Positions 20,901 through 30,862 of a stretch of DNA of 64,000 bases are shown in pieces. Under the pieces are notes generated by a model. It saw only the letters and a list, made by a program, of their open reading frames with translations. It was not told the origin of the DNA and ran no database searches. Source of the stretch: Saitoella complicata NRRL Y-17804 (lineage: Eukaryota; Ascomycota; Saitoellomycetes; Saitoellales; Saitoellaceae); contig NW_017566996.1 of assembly GCF_001661265.1 (NCBI RefSeq), positions 124,001-188,000 of the forward strand, read 5' to 3'. Both the position numbers and the translations under genes were made by a program. Within the stretch, counting starts at the first letter, position 1, and every line of letters begins with the position of its first letter.

Positions 20901-22295
20901 GCGGCTCAGCATGTTTTCTTGAATTGCGCAAGTTTCTTGAGAATTCCTTATGAGTCGAAGGCTTACCGCAACGATGGTGCTGAGGCTCTCGATGCTACCC
21001 GCATTCACCCAGAAGATTACGAGTTGGCTAGGAAGATGGCTGCTGATGCGCTTGAGTTGGACGAGGAGGATCTTGATGAGTTTGAGGCCACTGGCGGTGT
21101 CGTTGCTCACCTCTTCACCAACAAGGATGATGCCAAGAAGCTCGATGAGCTTATTCTGGAGGATTACGCGGAAGAGCTCGAGAAGGCTATTGGTGTTCCT
21201 AAGCGTGATACCCTCGATATCATCAAGGACGAGCTCATGAACCCATACGCTGAGAGGCGTTTCGAGTTCTTGGTCCCCACTGCTAAGGCTGTGTTCAACA
21301 TGCTTACCGGTGAGACTGAAAAGACCTTCCACGAGGGCGTTGTCGTCGCTGCCAGCATTAAGCGGTTGGGCGATAGGTATGCTGTCGCTACGCTTGACAA
21401 CGGCGTGGAGGGTAATATCTCAGTTGCGGAAATGAAGGATGAAGTCCGGAATAGGTACGGTGAACCCGTTGAAGTTGTTCCTTCTCAGGTGTTTACCATC
21501 GAGCAGACTGTCCGTGCTGTCGTGATCAGCATTGACTACGAGTTCTTCCGTTGTGAGCTTTCTACTAAAGAGAGTCGCGTCAAGCAAGCTATGAGGGACA
21601 GAGTCGAGAGGGCACGACCTCGCGGAGAAGATTGGGATGAGGATGCAGAAGCCGCTGATCGCCGACGGATCACGGCGAAGCGGGATGCGAACCAGAGAAC
21701 GGCTAGAGTCATCAAGCATGTTCTGTTCCATCCTTTCAACACGAAGCAGGCCGAGGATTACCTCGCTCCCTTGGGTAAAGGAGACGCAGTCATCCGTCCT
21801 TCGTCTATGGGTTCGGATCACCTTGTCATCACTTGGAAGATCGATGAGAATGTGTACCAACACATAGACGTGCTCGAGCTCGAGAAGGACAATGAGTTCT
21901 CTTTGGGTAAGATCCTTAGGATCGGTAACCAGAACTATTCCGACCTGGATGAGATCATCGTCGCTCATGTGAGGGCTATGGCCCGTAAAGCTGAAGAGTT
22001 GATGGCACATGAGAAGTACAGGGGTACGCCATCTCAAGCAGAGCAGTGGCTGAACACCTACTCTGAAGCCAATCCGAAGAGGTCCGCATATTGTTTTTCA
22101 ATCGATTCTCAGCATCCTGGTTGGTTCATCCTCATGTTCAAGGTTAACCCTGCGACGAGGATCCAGAAGTGGTCCGTCAGGCTGGCTCCGAATGCCTATA
22201 TGATGCAGAAGGTGCCTTATCCGGATGTCCTGAGTCTTTCTAATGGATTCAAGAGAATGTATGCCTCGCAAAAGGGGAGAGGCAGCAGGATGTGA
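17994..22295 (+). CDS. SPT6: Transcription elongation factor and histone chaperone Spt6
   Basis: Nuclear histone H3-H4 chaperone travelling with RNA polymerase II. Single exon, 1433 residues, from the ATG giving MADFVDRAAREDNDDVS; the frame is open upstream to 17910 but has no ATG. Order: very acidic disordered N-terminus (about 1-210) that in other species binds Spn1/Iws1 and histones; helix-turn-helix and core region; YqgF-like domain (about 755-845, TLVVYVDEHGQTKANLK to KPDVIGVAGWGVP); helix-hairpin-helix (about 925-990, FVAGLGKRKAQGLLKKI); S1 domain (about 1105-1185); tandem SH2 domains (about 1240-1433, HPFNTKQAEDYLAPLGKG, then GDAVIRPSS, and WSVRLAPNAYMMQKVPYPDV) that bind phosphorylated Rpb1 linker. 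All expected parts are present and the length is normal. It converges on MRC1. Confidence 0.97.
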   Translation: MADFVDRAAREDNDDVSDAGSIRGEDVPRAVGSDNEDDNNDGNDNENGNGSGDDSSEEEDEDDDEEAARKVREGFIVDDEEEEEVEDDEGNLRRRKKKKRKLVDEERDELDEDDLDLVAEATGRERPRDSGGNKLKRLKRRKEDREERADAVRAAGLDNMFDDDEDDTAAVGAELDDLDDVRENRVSRLEDEFADFIEEDDLDEELLAEERETRPPQPQVKAPRPRPGFAGSMAGIDEEGMQEVFELFGDGQEYEWALDGAQDDEGPGDMDIDPQDPGASQGGKKELGLKDVFEPEELKARMLTREDDIIRMQDEPERFQELRAGFTQPLISDSALDEETDWIFPQFPIFFEQIDPDWLTPHVRKAIRKVLEFLNVDLLEVPFIWAHRRDYLLFVEKDSVTGRFLKEHRLLKKYHLWWVLAMDTQYRAILEKKAAVQSLFQGLGVEDEMVEESTRGAETMDDWNDLSDYIHFRYAEQIRDSNITAGSTVRRPRSTVSLFDKIRNGEIYYLVRAFGLSAENFAVNVAENEKRFFTDDIEALPEVSAEQYVKAPEFPTAEAALKACRDMLSEEIWTNPAVRKNMQKFFVASVRVRVVPTEKGIRQIDEEHLYYKFKYLRDQTVGDLVRAPEQYLQMLQAETEGLVNVLLEVGTRQKAMHFESLLRLFVSDGSSEVADKWNEQRRKVLEEVFDKTIPHMVKNMKERVKTMCEDKLAMDVQDAFTKKLDQPPFLPRDSTEEKGVIPRVIAVSSGAGDFGKEATLVVYVDEHGQTKANLKLRDIRDPDARAEFVQMVRRYKPDVIGVAGWGVPTSRLFLDVRRISEEERFERCEVQFVDDHTARLYKESQRAKEDHADLPPLARYCVGLAKYLQSPLMEYAAMEIDGSLFSVKFHEYQDLLPIEKRKRAYECGFVDIVNMVGVMINDAARETYRANLLPFVAGLGKRKAQGLLKKIALNGGYLTNRRDLVEQRMAAQHVFLNCASFLRIPYESKAYRNDGAEALDATRIHPEDYELARKMAADALELDEEDLDEFEATGGVVAHLFTNKDDAKKLDELILEDYAEELEKAIGVPKRDTLDIIKDELMNPYAERRFEFLVPTAKAVFNMLTGETEKTFHEGVVVAASIKRLGDRYAVATLDNGVEGNISVAEMKDEVRNRYGEPVEVVPSQVFTIEQTVRAVVISIDYEFFRCELSTKESRVKQAMRDRVERARPRGEDWDEDAEAADRRRITAKRDANQRTARVIKHVLFHPFNTKQAEDYLAPLGKGDAVIRPSSMGSDHLVITWKIDENVYQHIDVLELEKDNEFSLGKILRIGNQNYSDLDEIIVAHVRAMARKAEELMAHEKYRGTPSQAEQWLNTYSEANPKRSAYCFSIDSQHPGWFILMFKVNPATRIQKWSVRLAPNAYMMQKVPYPDVLSLSNGFKRMYASQKGRGSRM

Positions 22296-22576
22296 GGAAG
22301 CCGAGTCCATGAATGGGTGTAAAATAGTGGTAGCATCTTGGCAATTGCGGGTAAAAGAACGTTGAAAAGGCAGGCATTAGGTAGTTTGTTACGATTATCA
22401 AATAATCATGGTTCATTTTCGTTACAAACAACATGCATCCTCGTGCTGTTGTACAACCATTCATTCACCTGCCCCTTATTGAACAAGTAAAATCGACGTC
22501 TCCATTTCACTATAGTCCTGTCCAACATCATCCCATCTCATCCCGAATCCTAATCCGAAAACTCCATAAACTCATG

Positions 22577-25500
22577 CTAAGCAAAAGACCCCTTGCCAGA
22601 AAACAATCCCATCACTGTCTTTCTCCTCTCATCCTTCTTCACCCTTTCTGCCTTCAGCTTCTCCTCATCTACTTCTTTAGCAGACAGACCACCCTTGGTA
22701 ACACGCTGCTTGGCCATGAAAGTCACTGCGCGACTGCTGCTCCGGGCACCAGCCTTGGCGATCCTCCGCAGACCTTCCGACGAAGTCGTCCTCTGCGAGT
22801 CCGAAGTGTCTGAATAGAACGAAGACGTCTGATGTGGCAGGGAAGGAACGCGGAAAACTGGTTGGGTTGCATGCGCACCACCAAAAGCCATCTTTACGGA
22901 ACTGGATGCCGTGACTGATGCTCGCTTCTGAGAAGCACGGTCGACAACCGCGACAGATGACGAAATCGAAGATTCGATAGTAACGTCTTCTTCGTCATCA
23001 GACTCGATGATCTGCGTTGTTTGCGAATCCTCATACAAAAACGCCAACGTCTCTCTCACATCGATCTCTCTTACCGACTTCTTCTTCAGTAAAGGAGCAG
23101 GCATCATGCGGGAACCCTGTGGATCCGCAATTGTGACTGGCAAACTGTCCTCCTGCGTGGCATTGACTTGGACTTGAGCCTGACTTTCCTCGTCATCTGC
23201 CATTTCCACATCTTCGTCATACTCCTCATCCAGGAAACTCTTCTCCTTCTGCATGCCGCGATCTTCAATTGCAGCCAAGAAAGCAGACATCTTGGGATTA
23301 TTCGCAAGGTTACTGAGCTTCTCGTCCTCAAGTAACTTCTTGCGCATAGCTTGTAGCCTTCGGTTGTAGCGCTCTCGAGCAATCTCCTCGTCTTCCTCAT
23401 CCTCGTCGTCGGAATCGAGATCCATCATCCGCCCACCGCGTTTCCGACGCAATCCACCGTTCGTGATGTCGTTCAGCAGATCCGAAATGGCTTTCGTGTC
23501 GCTGTCGAGTTCCTTTTGCGCGTAGAAGGCGGCCAGTCCTGTATCGTCGACATCCTGTGTTTCGTGATCAATCAGGTCTTCCAGATCACTGCCGGTACCG
23601 AGATCGACTTCATCATCACCTCCATCAAGACCAGCATACTCGTCCTCAGATTCTTCGGCCTGCTCTTCAACAAAGCCCCGAATCCGCTCCTGCTCTTTTT
23701 CTGACATATCCTTGACTTCCTTCGCCTTGTGCTTTTTCGCGGCGCGTCTCATCACATTGAATGCGGAAGACTCATCATCATCCTCAGCTGTAGCCTGACG
23801 CTGCATCAACCTTCCTTTCCTCGGTAGCGATACCTCATCAATTTGCGTAGGATCAGCCTGTGTCGACTCCATGTTGTTCGCAAACCTCCGTGGAGCCGCT
23901 GCCTCGGGCTGCGAGGACTGCACGCCCGGGCTGGGAGGAGCAAAGACGGACACCTGCGTAGCGTCCACCTCAGCGAGAACCTGTGTTGCCTGGTTCTGGG
24001 TGGCAAGAACAACATCCTCGTACTCGAGGGACCAAGCATTCTGCGGTGTATCCGAAAGGGTAGCTGCCCTTCTCGGCGTAACTGAATTAACTGTCGTCCC
24101 AGTCGCGAAGAACTGCGTTAAACCATCACCTGTAGGTTCCACGCCTTCCGCTTCGTCTTCATCATCCAGGGCTCGAATACGGCGGAGAGCCCGGGGCTTA
24201 ACTACAGCGATTGAATCGTCCTCGTCATCCGATTCCATGGCAGCTGGAAGAAGACCCACGCCTGGCCGAGTTGATGTCAACGCTGATGGAGATGGAGGCA
24301 CGTTCTCATCATTTTCCTCCTCTTCACCACTCTCGCTCCCTTCCTCATCAGAGAAATCTCTATTCTCACCTTCATCTGCATCGCTGTCTCCATCCTCGCT
24401 ATTGCTTTCCTCAGCGCTCGCCTCTTCCTCCTCCTCTTCCATGTCCCAATCACCGTCGTCATCCTCGCCGCCCTCCTCTTTTTTCTCCTTCTTCTTCGCA
24501 TCCTCCATCTTTTTAATTTTTTCTGCCTGCTCACGCGCCTTCTCCACCAAATCCATAACAGCCTCTTCCTCTTTCACATGCTCTTCAACACTCTTATAGA
24601 TACCCTTCGCCCTCAACTCGGCCTCCTTTTCCTCTCGTTCTAGCTTAGCTTGCATACCCGCAGCCATCAATAGCTGTTTGTTCAGATCGGCTTTCGACAT
24701 AGCAGGTGCTGCATTTGGTGCTGTCTTGCCTTTGCGAGAAACTCCAGCAAGACGCTTGAGAAGTTGTTGGTCCTTGGTGATGGCGGAGTTAGTTGCTCGA
24801 GAGGCCTTTGCGCGTGCGAGTACCTGTGAGTGAATAGAGACAGACTTCTCTTCATCCTCCCCTTCTTCGTCGGAATCATCAAGTACGATTTCGGTGAATT
24901 TGGTCTTCGCGATACGAGCGGCCTTGGTGAGCACGGAAGTCGCGGCACTGGGTGCAGGAGCAGGAGGTTTTGCTGGTGACGACTTCGGTGCTGCTTGCGA
25001 TGAGAGGGCCTCAACAGCAGATGGTAGGTCCAACTCCATATCGGAATCATCTTCCATCTCGAACGCAGCCTGTCGAATCTGATTCTTCGGCTGCTCTGGC
25101 TCTTCGGTCTCTAGTACTGGTGCTGCCCGTTCCAGTGCTTTCTTTGTTTCTTCGGAAACTACAGTCTGCTCGTCCTGTACTGGTAGTGCAGGTGTAGCTG
25201 CCTCCTCTGCCACAGGCTCATCTTTCTTCCCACCCTTATACCCGAACTTCTTGAAGAAATCACCCATGCTCACCTTCTTCTTCACATACACCTCCGGCGC
25301 AAGCGCCATACTGCGTTCCATCCGCAGCGTCTCCTTGTGCATCTCTTCCATGGCTTTCTTGCTTGCTGCACGGGGTTTGCGCTCCTTCACCACCTTGCCT
25401 TTCTCCTCCTCGTCGCTACCGTCGTCGGAGAAAAGCTGTGGTTCGGCAGCGGCATTTGCCTCGCGTTTGGCACGTTCAGCTTCTTCGGCAGCTTCTCGCT

Positions 25501-26278
25501 CGGCACGTTTCTTAGCAATCAATGCTTGTAGACGGGATCGTTCGACACCCTCTGTGGCGGTAGGGAGTTCGTCCTCATCATCGTCATCGCTTGCACCACC
25601 GATCCGCATCTCACCCTCAGAGTCCGACTCTGAGACGGCACGGATGGCGTCCGTTTCGGGTGCTTTGAAGGCATTCATCCTCTTGGTAATCGAAGAATCG
25701 GAATCCGAGTCGTTGGAGATGACGGATTTAGGAGCGCGCTTCTTAAGGGCGCGGCGAGGTGGTGATGGTGCTTGCTCCGTGTTCATTCCACCGTCTGGAA
25801 CGGGATGGTCCTCCTTTGCGGTGGCTTTGGTTTTCGGTGCAAGTAGAGATCTTTTGACGCGTTCATATGCCGTCAACCCATCTTCCTTGTCTTGAACACC
25901 ATTCTCTGTGACGGGTGCCGTAGGCGGCGATTGAGGGCCGGGTTTTGCTGTGGAGATATTCTTTCCCTTCATCCTCGCAGCCATCTTCCCTCTCGGTCTC
26001 ACTTCATCCTCGTCATCTTCCTCCTCCTCTTCCTCATCACTCGAAGACTTCTGATAGGCTTGCGTTTGTGTCGGTTGCGTATCATATTTCGCCAGCATCG
26101 CCCTAATCTTGCTTCTTGGCGTCAAATCTCCTCCTGAAACACCAACCTCCATCTCCTCCTCATCCTCATCCGAGCTCGAGTTATTGGAGACGCGTTCAGG
26201 TTGAGTTTGCGGGGGTGTACTCGGTTCAGCAGGCCTGGGACGACCGTAGGTGTGCCTTGGAGCTGGTGTCGCTGACAT
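22577..26278 (-). CDS. MRC1: DNA replication checkpoint mediator Mrc1 (claspin)
   Basis: Fork-associated adaptor that passes the Mec1/ATR signal to Rad53/Cds1-type kinase and helps fork speed with Tof1-Csm3. Single exon, 1233 residues, highly charged and disordered. A conserved segment is KKAMEEMHKETLRMERSMAL (about 312-331), then VSMGDFFKKFGYKGG. The Mrc1-like domain is around 870-1010: RGFVEEQAEESEDEYAGL, DDTGLAAFYAQKELD, DLLNDITNGGLRRKRGG and FLAAIED. More than ten SQ/TQ sites (for example TQTQ, DATQVS, ESTQAD, DPTQID, NATQED, TTQII) form the expected ATR-target clusters. Lys/Glu-rich coiled coils (about 535-620) separate them. The upstream region has MluI-box-like motifs, consistent with G1/S expression known for the family. 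Confidence 0.92.
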   Translation of the reverse strand: MSATPAPRHTYGRPRPAEPSTPPQTQPERVSNNSSSDEDEEEMEVGVSGGDLTPRSKIRAMLAKYDTQPTQTQAYQKSSSDEEEEEEDDEDEVRPRGKMAARMKGKNISTAKPGPQSPPTAPVTENGVQDKEDGLTAYERVKRSLLAPKTKATAKEDHPVPDGGMNTEQAPSPPRRALKKRAPKSVISNDSDSDSSITKRMNAFKAPETDAIRAVSESDSEGEMRIGGASDDDDEDELPTATEGVERSRLQALIAKKRAEREAAEEAERAKREANAAAEPQLFSDDGSDEEEKGKVVKERKPRAASKKAMEEMHKETLRMERSMALAPEVYVKKKVSMGDFFKKFGYKGGKKDEPVAEEAATPALPVQDEQTVVSEETKKALERAAPVLETEEPEQPKNQIRQAAFEMEDDSDMELDLPSAVEALSSQAAPKSSPAKPPAPAPSAATSVLTKAARIAKTKFTEIVLDDSDEEGEDEEKSVSIHSQVLARAKASRATNSAITKDQQLLKRLAGVSRKGKTAPNAAPAMSKADLNKQLLMAAGMQAKLEREEKEAELRAKGIYKSVEEHVKEEEAVMDLVEKAREQAEKIKKMEDAKKKEKKEEGGEDDDGDWDMEEEEEEASAEESNSEDGDSDADEGENRDFSDEEGSESGEEEENDENVPPSPSALTSTRPGVGLLPAAMESDDEDDSIAVVKPRALRRIRALDDEDEAEGVEPTGDGLTQFFATGTTVNSVTPRRAATLSDTPQNAWSLEYEDVVLATQNQATQVLAEVDATQVSVFAPPSPGVQSSQPEAAAPRRFANNMESTQADPTQIDEVSLPRKGRLMQRQATAEDDDESSAFNVMRRAAKKHKAKEVKDMSEKEQERIRGFVEEQAEESEDEYAGLDGGDDEVDLGTGSDLEDLIDHETQDVDDTGLAAFYAQKELDSDTKAISDLLNDITNGGLRRKRGGRMMDLDSDDEDEEDEEIARERYNRRLQAMRKKLLEDEKLSNLANNPKMSAFLAAIEDRGMQKEKSFLDEEYDEDVEMADDEESQAQVQVNATQEDSLPVTIADPQGSRMMPAPLLKKKSVREIDVRETLAFLYEDSQTTQIIESDDEEDVTIESSISSSVAVVDRASQKRASVTASSSVKMAFGGAHATQPVFRVPSLPHQTSSFYSDTSDSQRTTSSEGLRRIAKAGARSSSRAVTFMAKQRVTKGGLSAKEVDEEKLKAERVKKDERRKTVMGLFSGKGSFA

Positions 26279-26635
26279 TATAGATATTGATACAGAAACT
26301 CAAACAATCTGAGCCTGATAGGAGGTGGATGAATATAGTGTACGGTTTTGAAGGTGTTATTGAGCAAACGCGGACGCAACGCGCCAATCAACGCCCAATT
26401 TGGAAAAATCATTACAAAACCGCAGCTGAACTCGATTACAGGAGATGTCAAATGTTTGTTCACATTGTCCTCTCTATAAAAAACCTAGCTAATCCTAGAA
26501 ACCTCTCAAGTCCGCAATGACCCTCTCAAAAAAGAACGACTCGGGTCAAGAAATCCGCAGTCACACGTGTACGCGTAGATATCGAACAAGAAACATAACA
26601 AAACTCCAAAAGACACAATCGAAGCCGCTCACTCA
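26279..26635. other. MRC1 promoter and FLC-type gene 3' region
   Basis: No gene is visible in this 357-bp spacer between two minus-strand genes. It carries the MluI-box-like and CACGTG motifs described separately. Confidence 0.5.
26365..26389. promoter_or_regulatory. ACGCG-rich cluster and CCAAT box upstream of MRC1
   Basis: About 90-110 bp before the MRC1 start, the DNA reads aaacgcggacgcaacgcgcc followed by aatca, with two ACGCG cores and a CCAAT. ACGCG is the core of the fungal MBF (MluI cell-cycle box) site. A perfect ACGCGT lies farther upstream at 26571-26576 next to a CACGTG (26564-26569). Function is inferred from motif and from the gene being an S-phase checkpoint factor. Confidence 0.5.
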
Positions 26636-29158
26636 TCAAAACCTCCCACCATACCCAGCTCCCCGATGCCACTGACCCTGCATCTGCTGATACTGCGGTG
26701 GCGGCGTTTCGTTGTGACTCGGATCTCTCAGCATAGGAACCGAGCTCTGACTCGGATTCGCACCACCATACAAGCTCCTCCCACCACTCACGAAACTCTC
26801 GTTACTGTACTGTTGTCGTGGTGCACGGTCGTCGTAGCTTGGACGTTGGAGACCGATGTCGGATCCTCTGGGCGCAACGAGGGGACTCGTTGGACGAGAT
26901 CCCGTGCTCGGACTTTGCATCCCCGCTGCGTGGGGAGGAAGGTTGATCGGGCTCGGGTCCCTGGATCCATGACCAACACCACGGTAGGAGGTATCTCTAT
27001 GCATGAACTCATCCTCATCGATCAACTCCATCCGCTTCAACCTGTTCTCCTCACCCTGAGGAAGGGTAGGCGAAGCAAGTGCGTCCAACTCAGTAGCGGC
27101 CGGAGCACCGAAACCACCCTTCATGAAGGAGGTACGGTCGTCGCGCATAGGTTGATACCGCACATCAGGGTTCTTCGAGAACAGGGCGTAGAAAGCTGCG
27201 ACAATGACGAGGATAAGAAGAACAAGCGCAAACGCAGCGTTGAGAATGAAAAACACAACACCGAGTACACCACTCGCGATTCCCTAATAGACCACCAGTT
27301 AGCATACTCTCAAAAAAAACAACGAAGAAGGTCCACGAACCGAAACATAAAACAAATCCGAGAAAATGATCAAAAAGATCGAGTTAATCAAATTGACCAC
27401 CGCAATCGAAATATTGAAAATATTCGTCGCACGGTCCATATAAGGCCTCATCACACACACCCCAACCAAAAACATAAGCTCAAGCACCAAAAGTGCCACG
27501 GCCTCCGCATTCCCATTATTCTGCCCAAAAGCAATGATACAAGCTTTCGCAAGCGAGTAACCGAGAACAGGCACGATAAACCAATACGCCGTAGCCCGGT
27601 ACTGTACATACAGAAATCCCCACCGCGCGAGCTGACTCGGATCCGAATACAGGATATACGCCGGGGAGTTATGCATCACAATCGACCTCTTCGCGATCCG
27701 AATGACATGCCACGCGGCATACGCCAACAACGCAAACATCACCAAAAAGGTAATAACAGCCAATACCACCACCGCAGCGGAATCGCGTACCGTCAACTCC
27801 CACAGACAGAGCAGCGCCATCTGCGGCCATCCAATCAGAACGAGACGATACACAGTTCCCTTCAAAACCTGTTTCCACCCACGCCTAAACTCGAGGAATC
27901 GGTCTTGTCGCATCCAGCGGCGTCTGGCACATAACTCCGTGATCCCCCTGAAGAGGAGTACACCGATAACCGCCACCGCGAGCGCGACCAAGAAGAAGAT
28001 AAACCCAGTCAAGAAGAGTGAGGTGGACTCGATCCCTGCACGCCACGCAACACGATCGATACCCCTCAAGACGGCAGTCGTGGAGGTAGATGCTGAATCA
28101 TCCGTCGTATCCGCACGCAAGAACAATTTCTTGGTCCCGTGGATTGCGCCTTTGAGGATATTACTCGTTGAGCGCATACCGAGTCCGAGCATCTGATCCA
28201 TCCCCTCAAACTCCGGCGCAATCTGCATTCCCCACTCCCTCTTCGATCCAAGTCCAAAGTCATCAACACCCCTCCTCAGCAAACCCCCAACCGCCTCCAA
28301 ACTCCTCTTCGTAACAACACTAACCGCACCCTGACTCGAATCCTCAACAAGCGTCGACGGCGTCCCCCCCGTCGCCCTCACGTACCACTTCGTACAGACA
28401 TTGATGAAACCAAGCTTAATCACACCCATCGTCCACGCAAAATTCTGCGTCCACGAGTCCACGATGGGCGGCATACCAACGGCCATCATCCCCACAATCG
28501 CCTGCGCCTGGAAATACCCAAACAGCGCAATTGAATTAGCGGCAACATGTGCCGCCGTATTCGAATGTCCCAACGTCGAGGCCACAGCTGAAGCCATGAG
28601 CGCAGCCGACGCAATCACCCCCGTAACCCACGACACAGAGGTATAATATACCGTTTTGCCGTTGTACAGTTCCGACTCGACACACGCCAACATCGTATTA
28701 TCCTCCGTTGAATTAATCATAATCCGCACACTCCCATCAATATCCGGAACGTCATACGCAATCCCCGGAATCTTACTGACAACATCCGCATCGACCGCAA
28801 ACGTCCCGACCATATTCAAATCCCCCGGACTCATCGGACATAGGACCCCACTCGCCCAATCGTAGTCACACGGATTGATGGTCTTCTCGAATATTTGGAA
28901 TCCGTACGCTTGGATGAGGAGTGTAACGTTCACGACCCCGGAAACGTTCGTGGACCCTTCGATGTCGAAAGCGAACGAGGCGTTGTTTGGGGTGAAGGTT
29001 ACGTCGAAGACTGTTGCGGATATTTGGGAGTTTTGCATGCATGTTGAGAGGGATCGCGTGCCGATGGATTTTACGGCGTCGACGGTTGTTGTTGTGAGGA
29101 GGAGGTAGAGGAGGGTGAGGGTTTGGAGGAATCGCGAGATGGGGGGTATTGAGGCCAT
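26636..29158 (-). CDS. FLC/TRP-like membrane protein
   Basis: Member of the fungal flavin-carrier (Flc)/Pkd2-like TRP family, implicated in ER and plasma-membrane FAD or calcium transport and wall integrity. Exons are 29158-27341 and 27283-26636 with a 57-nt phase-0 intron, giving 821 residues. A signal peptide (LTLLYLLLTTTTVDA) is followed by a lumenal ML-like lipid-binding domain (about 28-165) with paired cysteines (ACVES, NPCDYDW, GVLCPMS) and NxS/T sites. Then comes the TRP-like region with about nine hydrophobic spans, the last split by the intron (FSDLFYVS joined to GIASGVLGVVFFILNAAF). The C-terminal ~180 residues are cytosolic, Pro/Ser/Arg-rich and disordered. The donor is GTTCGT, slightly unusual. 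Which FLC paralogue it represents is not resolved. Confidence 0.9.
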
Positions 29159-29820
29159 GTAGACAAACTGTCCGTGTGTCGGTTCAGTTCTTTTTCGCGC
29201 GGTGTATGCGCCGCCGTTTCAGTACTGTTGTTGACGTTTGTCGTCGTCTGCAGAAAAGACAGTCGTTCGTTCGTCTCCCTAATCTCACACTTCTCACTTC
29301 AATATACAACGACAAAGAATGCCCACAAATACAGATGGTCAGCTGGTTGATGTATGCACTTGCCGAGCCGCTCCCACTCTTACGGTTGTTGTCTCGTCTC
29401 GTCTCGTCTTGGCGTTCAAAACACCGAGAATGCAATCAAGGGTCCAGTTACTACTGTACAAGCAGGGGCAGCTGGAATGGCGCGCGGGAGCGGCTGGGGC
29501 CCGGGGCCGGGGGCCGGGAAGTCCGTGCGCGTGGATGGATGCTATTTAATAGATACACGCAAACGAAGGGTGCTCAAGCTGATGAAAAATTCTCCTCTTC
29601 GAGAAGTCGTATACAGTTTCATCCATCATTCGCTCGCAAGGGGGTTTTCCCACTCCCGCTCATATCGGCCGCAGCTACCGCACACTCGCGGCCGCTTGCG
29701 AGATGGACCATAACGGATGCGTGCATGCCGCGATGAGGCTCGGCGAGGCGTCGAGCGCAGCACCTGCCATACCGTATCACCCCCCCCAGCTTTCAAAAAA
29801 GACGAAAGGGCTCAGCATCC
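29159..29820. other. Intergenic region between FLC-type and TMEM234 genes
   Basis: About 660 bp containing the FLC-type promoter and TMEM234 3' flank. It has a short CTCGT microrepeat near 29391-29410 and GC-rich patches but no credible gene. Confidence 0.45.
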
Positions 29821-30320
29821 CTAATCTACTCCCTCCGTTCGTCCCAAGCCCAAACTCGCCCTCGTCATAACCGTAACCCCACCCGCGACCAACCCCATCC
29901 CGACAACCACATTCCACCTCGGAATTTTTGACTCGGCGAGGAAGTCTCCGAGAACGGTGAAGATGAATGCGAGGGAGTTTGTTACGGGGACGGCGTATGA
30001 TAAATCTGCAACAACCCATGATTAAGATACATGTAAACAAGACCGAAGGAGGACTGGTGGAGTGGGAGAGACGACGTACCAGCTTCACCGAGTAACACGT
30101 AATACCAAAAACTCCCACTCATATTGATCACTAATGGGACAAAATATCTTGGGCGCTTGATGACTGCCCACGCTCTCTTCACTACTCGATCATCCGGTGT
30201 GGCAGCGGAAGTGGATGAGTTCTGTGCGGTCCGGATGAAAGAGTTTGTTAGGCCCCAGCATGCACCGACGAGGAGGAAACCGATGATTTGGCGGAAGAGG
30301 GAGGGATCGTCCAAGGGCAT
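29821..30320 (-). CDS. TMEM234: TMEM234-family small membrane protein
   Basis: Small four-helix membrane protein of the TMEM234 (DUF, EamA-like mini-transporter) family; biochemical function is not known. Exons on the minus strand are 30320-30080 and 30005-29821, joined in phase 1 across a 74-nt intron (GTACGT ... TGCAG), giving 141 residues. Helix 1 is IIGFLLVGACWGLTNSFIR with the WGxTNxF motif of the family; helix 2 is RYFVPLVINMSGSFWYYVLL; helices 3 and 4 are LSYAVPVTNSLAFIFTVLG and NVVVGMGLVAGGVTVM. The motif N-x-x-G-S-x-x-Y and the PVTNSLAFIFT segment are characteristic. An in-frame upstream ATG at 30473 would add a Pro/Thr-rich stretch encoded by a tandem repeat and is unlikely. A CACGTG box is 184 bp upstream. 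Confidence 0.85.
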
Positions 30321-30349
30321 TGCAATTGTCGCAGGTGGAGGTGTGGAGG

Positions 30350-30385
30350 GTGTGTGGGTGTTGGAGGGTGTGTGGGTGTTGGAGG
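30350..30385 (+). repeat. Two-copy 18-bp tandem repeat
   Basis: The unit gtgtgtgggtgttggagg is repeated exactly twice (30350-30367, 30368-30385) just upstream of the TMEM234 start. Nearby (30442-30475) is a second small repeat built on cctcgaaact. Confidence 0.8.
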
Positions 30386-30503
30386 GCACGGCTGTCTCGC
30401 CCCCTGCATCCCTGGCGCGGTATACGAAGCCACAAACAGAGTGCCCTCGAAACTCGAAACCTCGAAACTCCAACTCTCCAATCCGATATGATCACGGAAA
30501 ACT

Positions 30504-30509
30504 CACGTG
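30504..30509. promoter_or_regulatory. CACGTG box upstream of TMEM234
   Basis: A perfect CACGTG palindrome sits 184 bp before the TMEM234 start, in the spacer shared with the plus-strand orphan that starts at 30863. Same motif as before PSMD5, PRE4 and THO2. Confidence 0.4.
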
Positions 30510-30862
30510 CACCCACTCTCCTCGAAACAACAGCTGCCTCGCCCCCTGCATCTCCCGGCTCACGGTTTGATTGATGGCTTGATAAACTTCAGCTACTATC
30601 GGAGAATAGATTACCTAACCAACGCAGTTTCTGTGACGACGGGCTGATCTCTCCTTGCACAAGTCGATCTTGACGGTTGGACGTTTTGGGTCCGAGGACC
30701 GTGGAGACCCGTCAATTTGCACGTTTCAGATGCGAAATATTTGCAATTGTGCGTGTGTCCACCGCCCGGACGCTGTATTTCGCCTTGGTGTTGGGATGCG
30801 TATATAACATCGCGGTTGATCCACCCTACAATTGAGAGGGAGTCGACGAAGAAGAATCAACG

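Larger units (their letters stand above)
30321..30862. other. Divergent intergenic region
   Basis: Promoter space between TMEM234 (minus) and the orphan gene (plus). It contains the tandem repeat, a CACGTG box and two similar ~22-bp segments (ctcgccccctgcatc at about 30398 and 30538). No gene is visible. Confidence 0.45.

Noticed and set aside
26666-27934. 422-codon plus-strand frame antisense to the FLC-type gene
   Set aside because: It spans the intron and both exons of a recognisable gene and encodes a low-complexity basic product.
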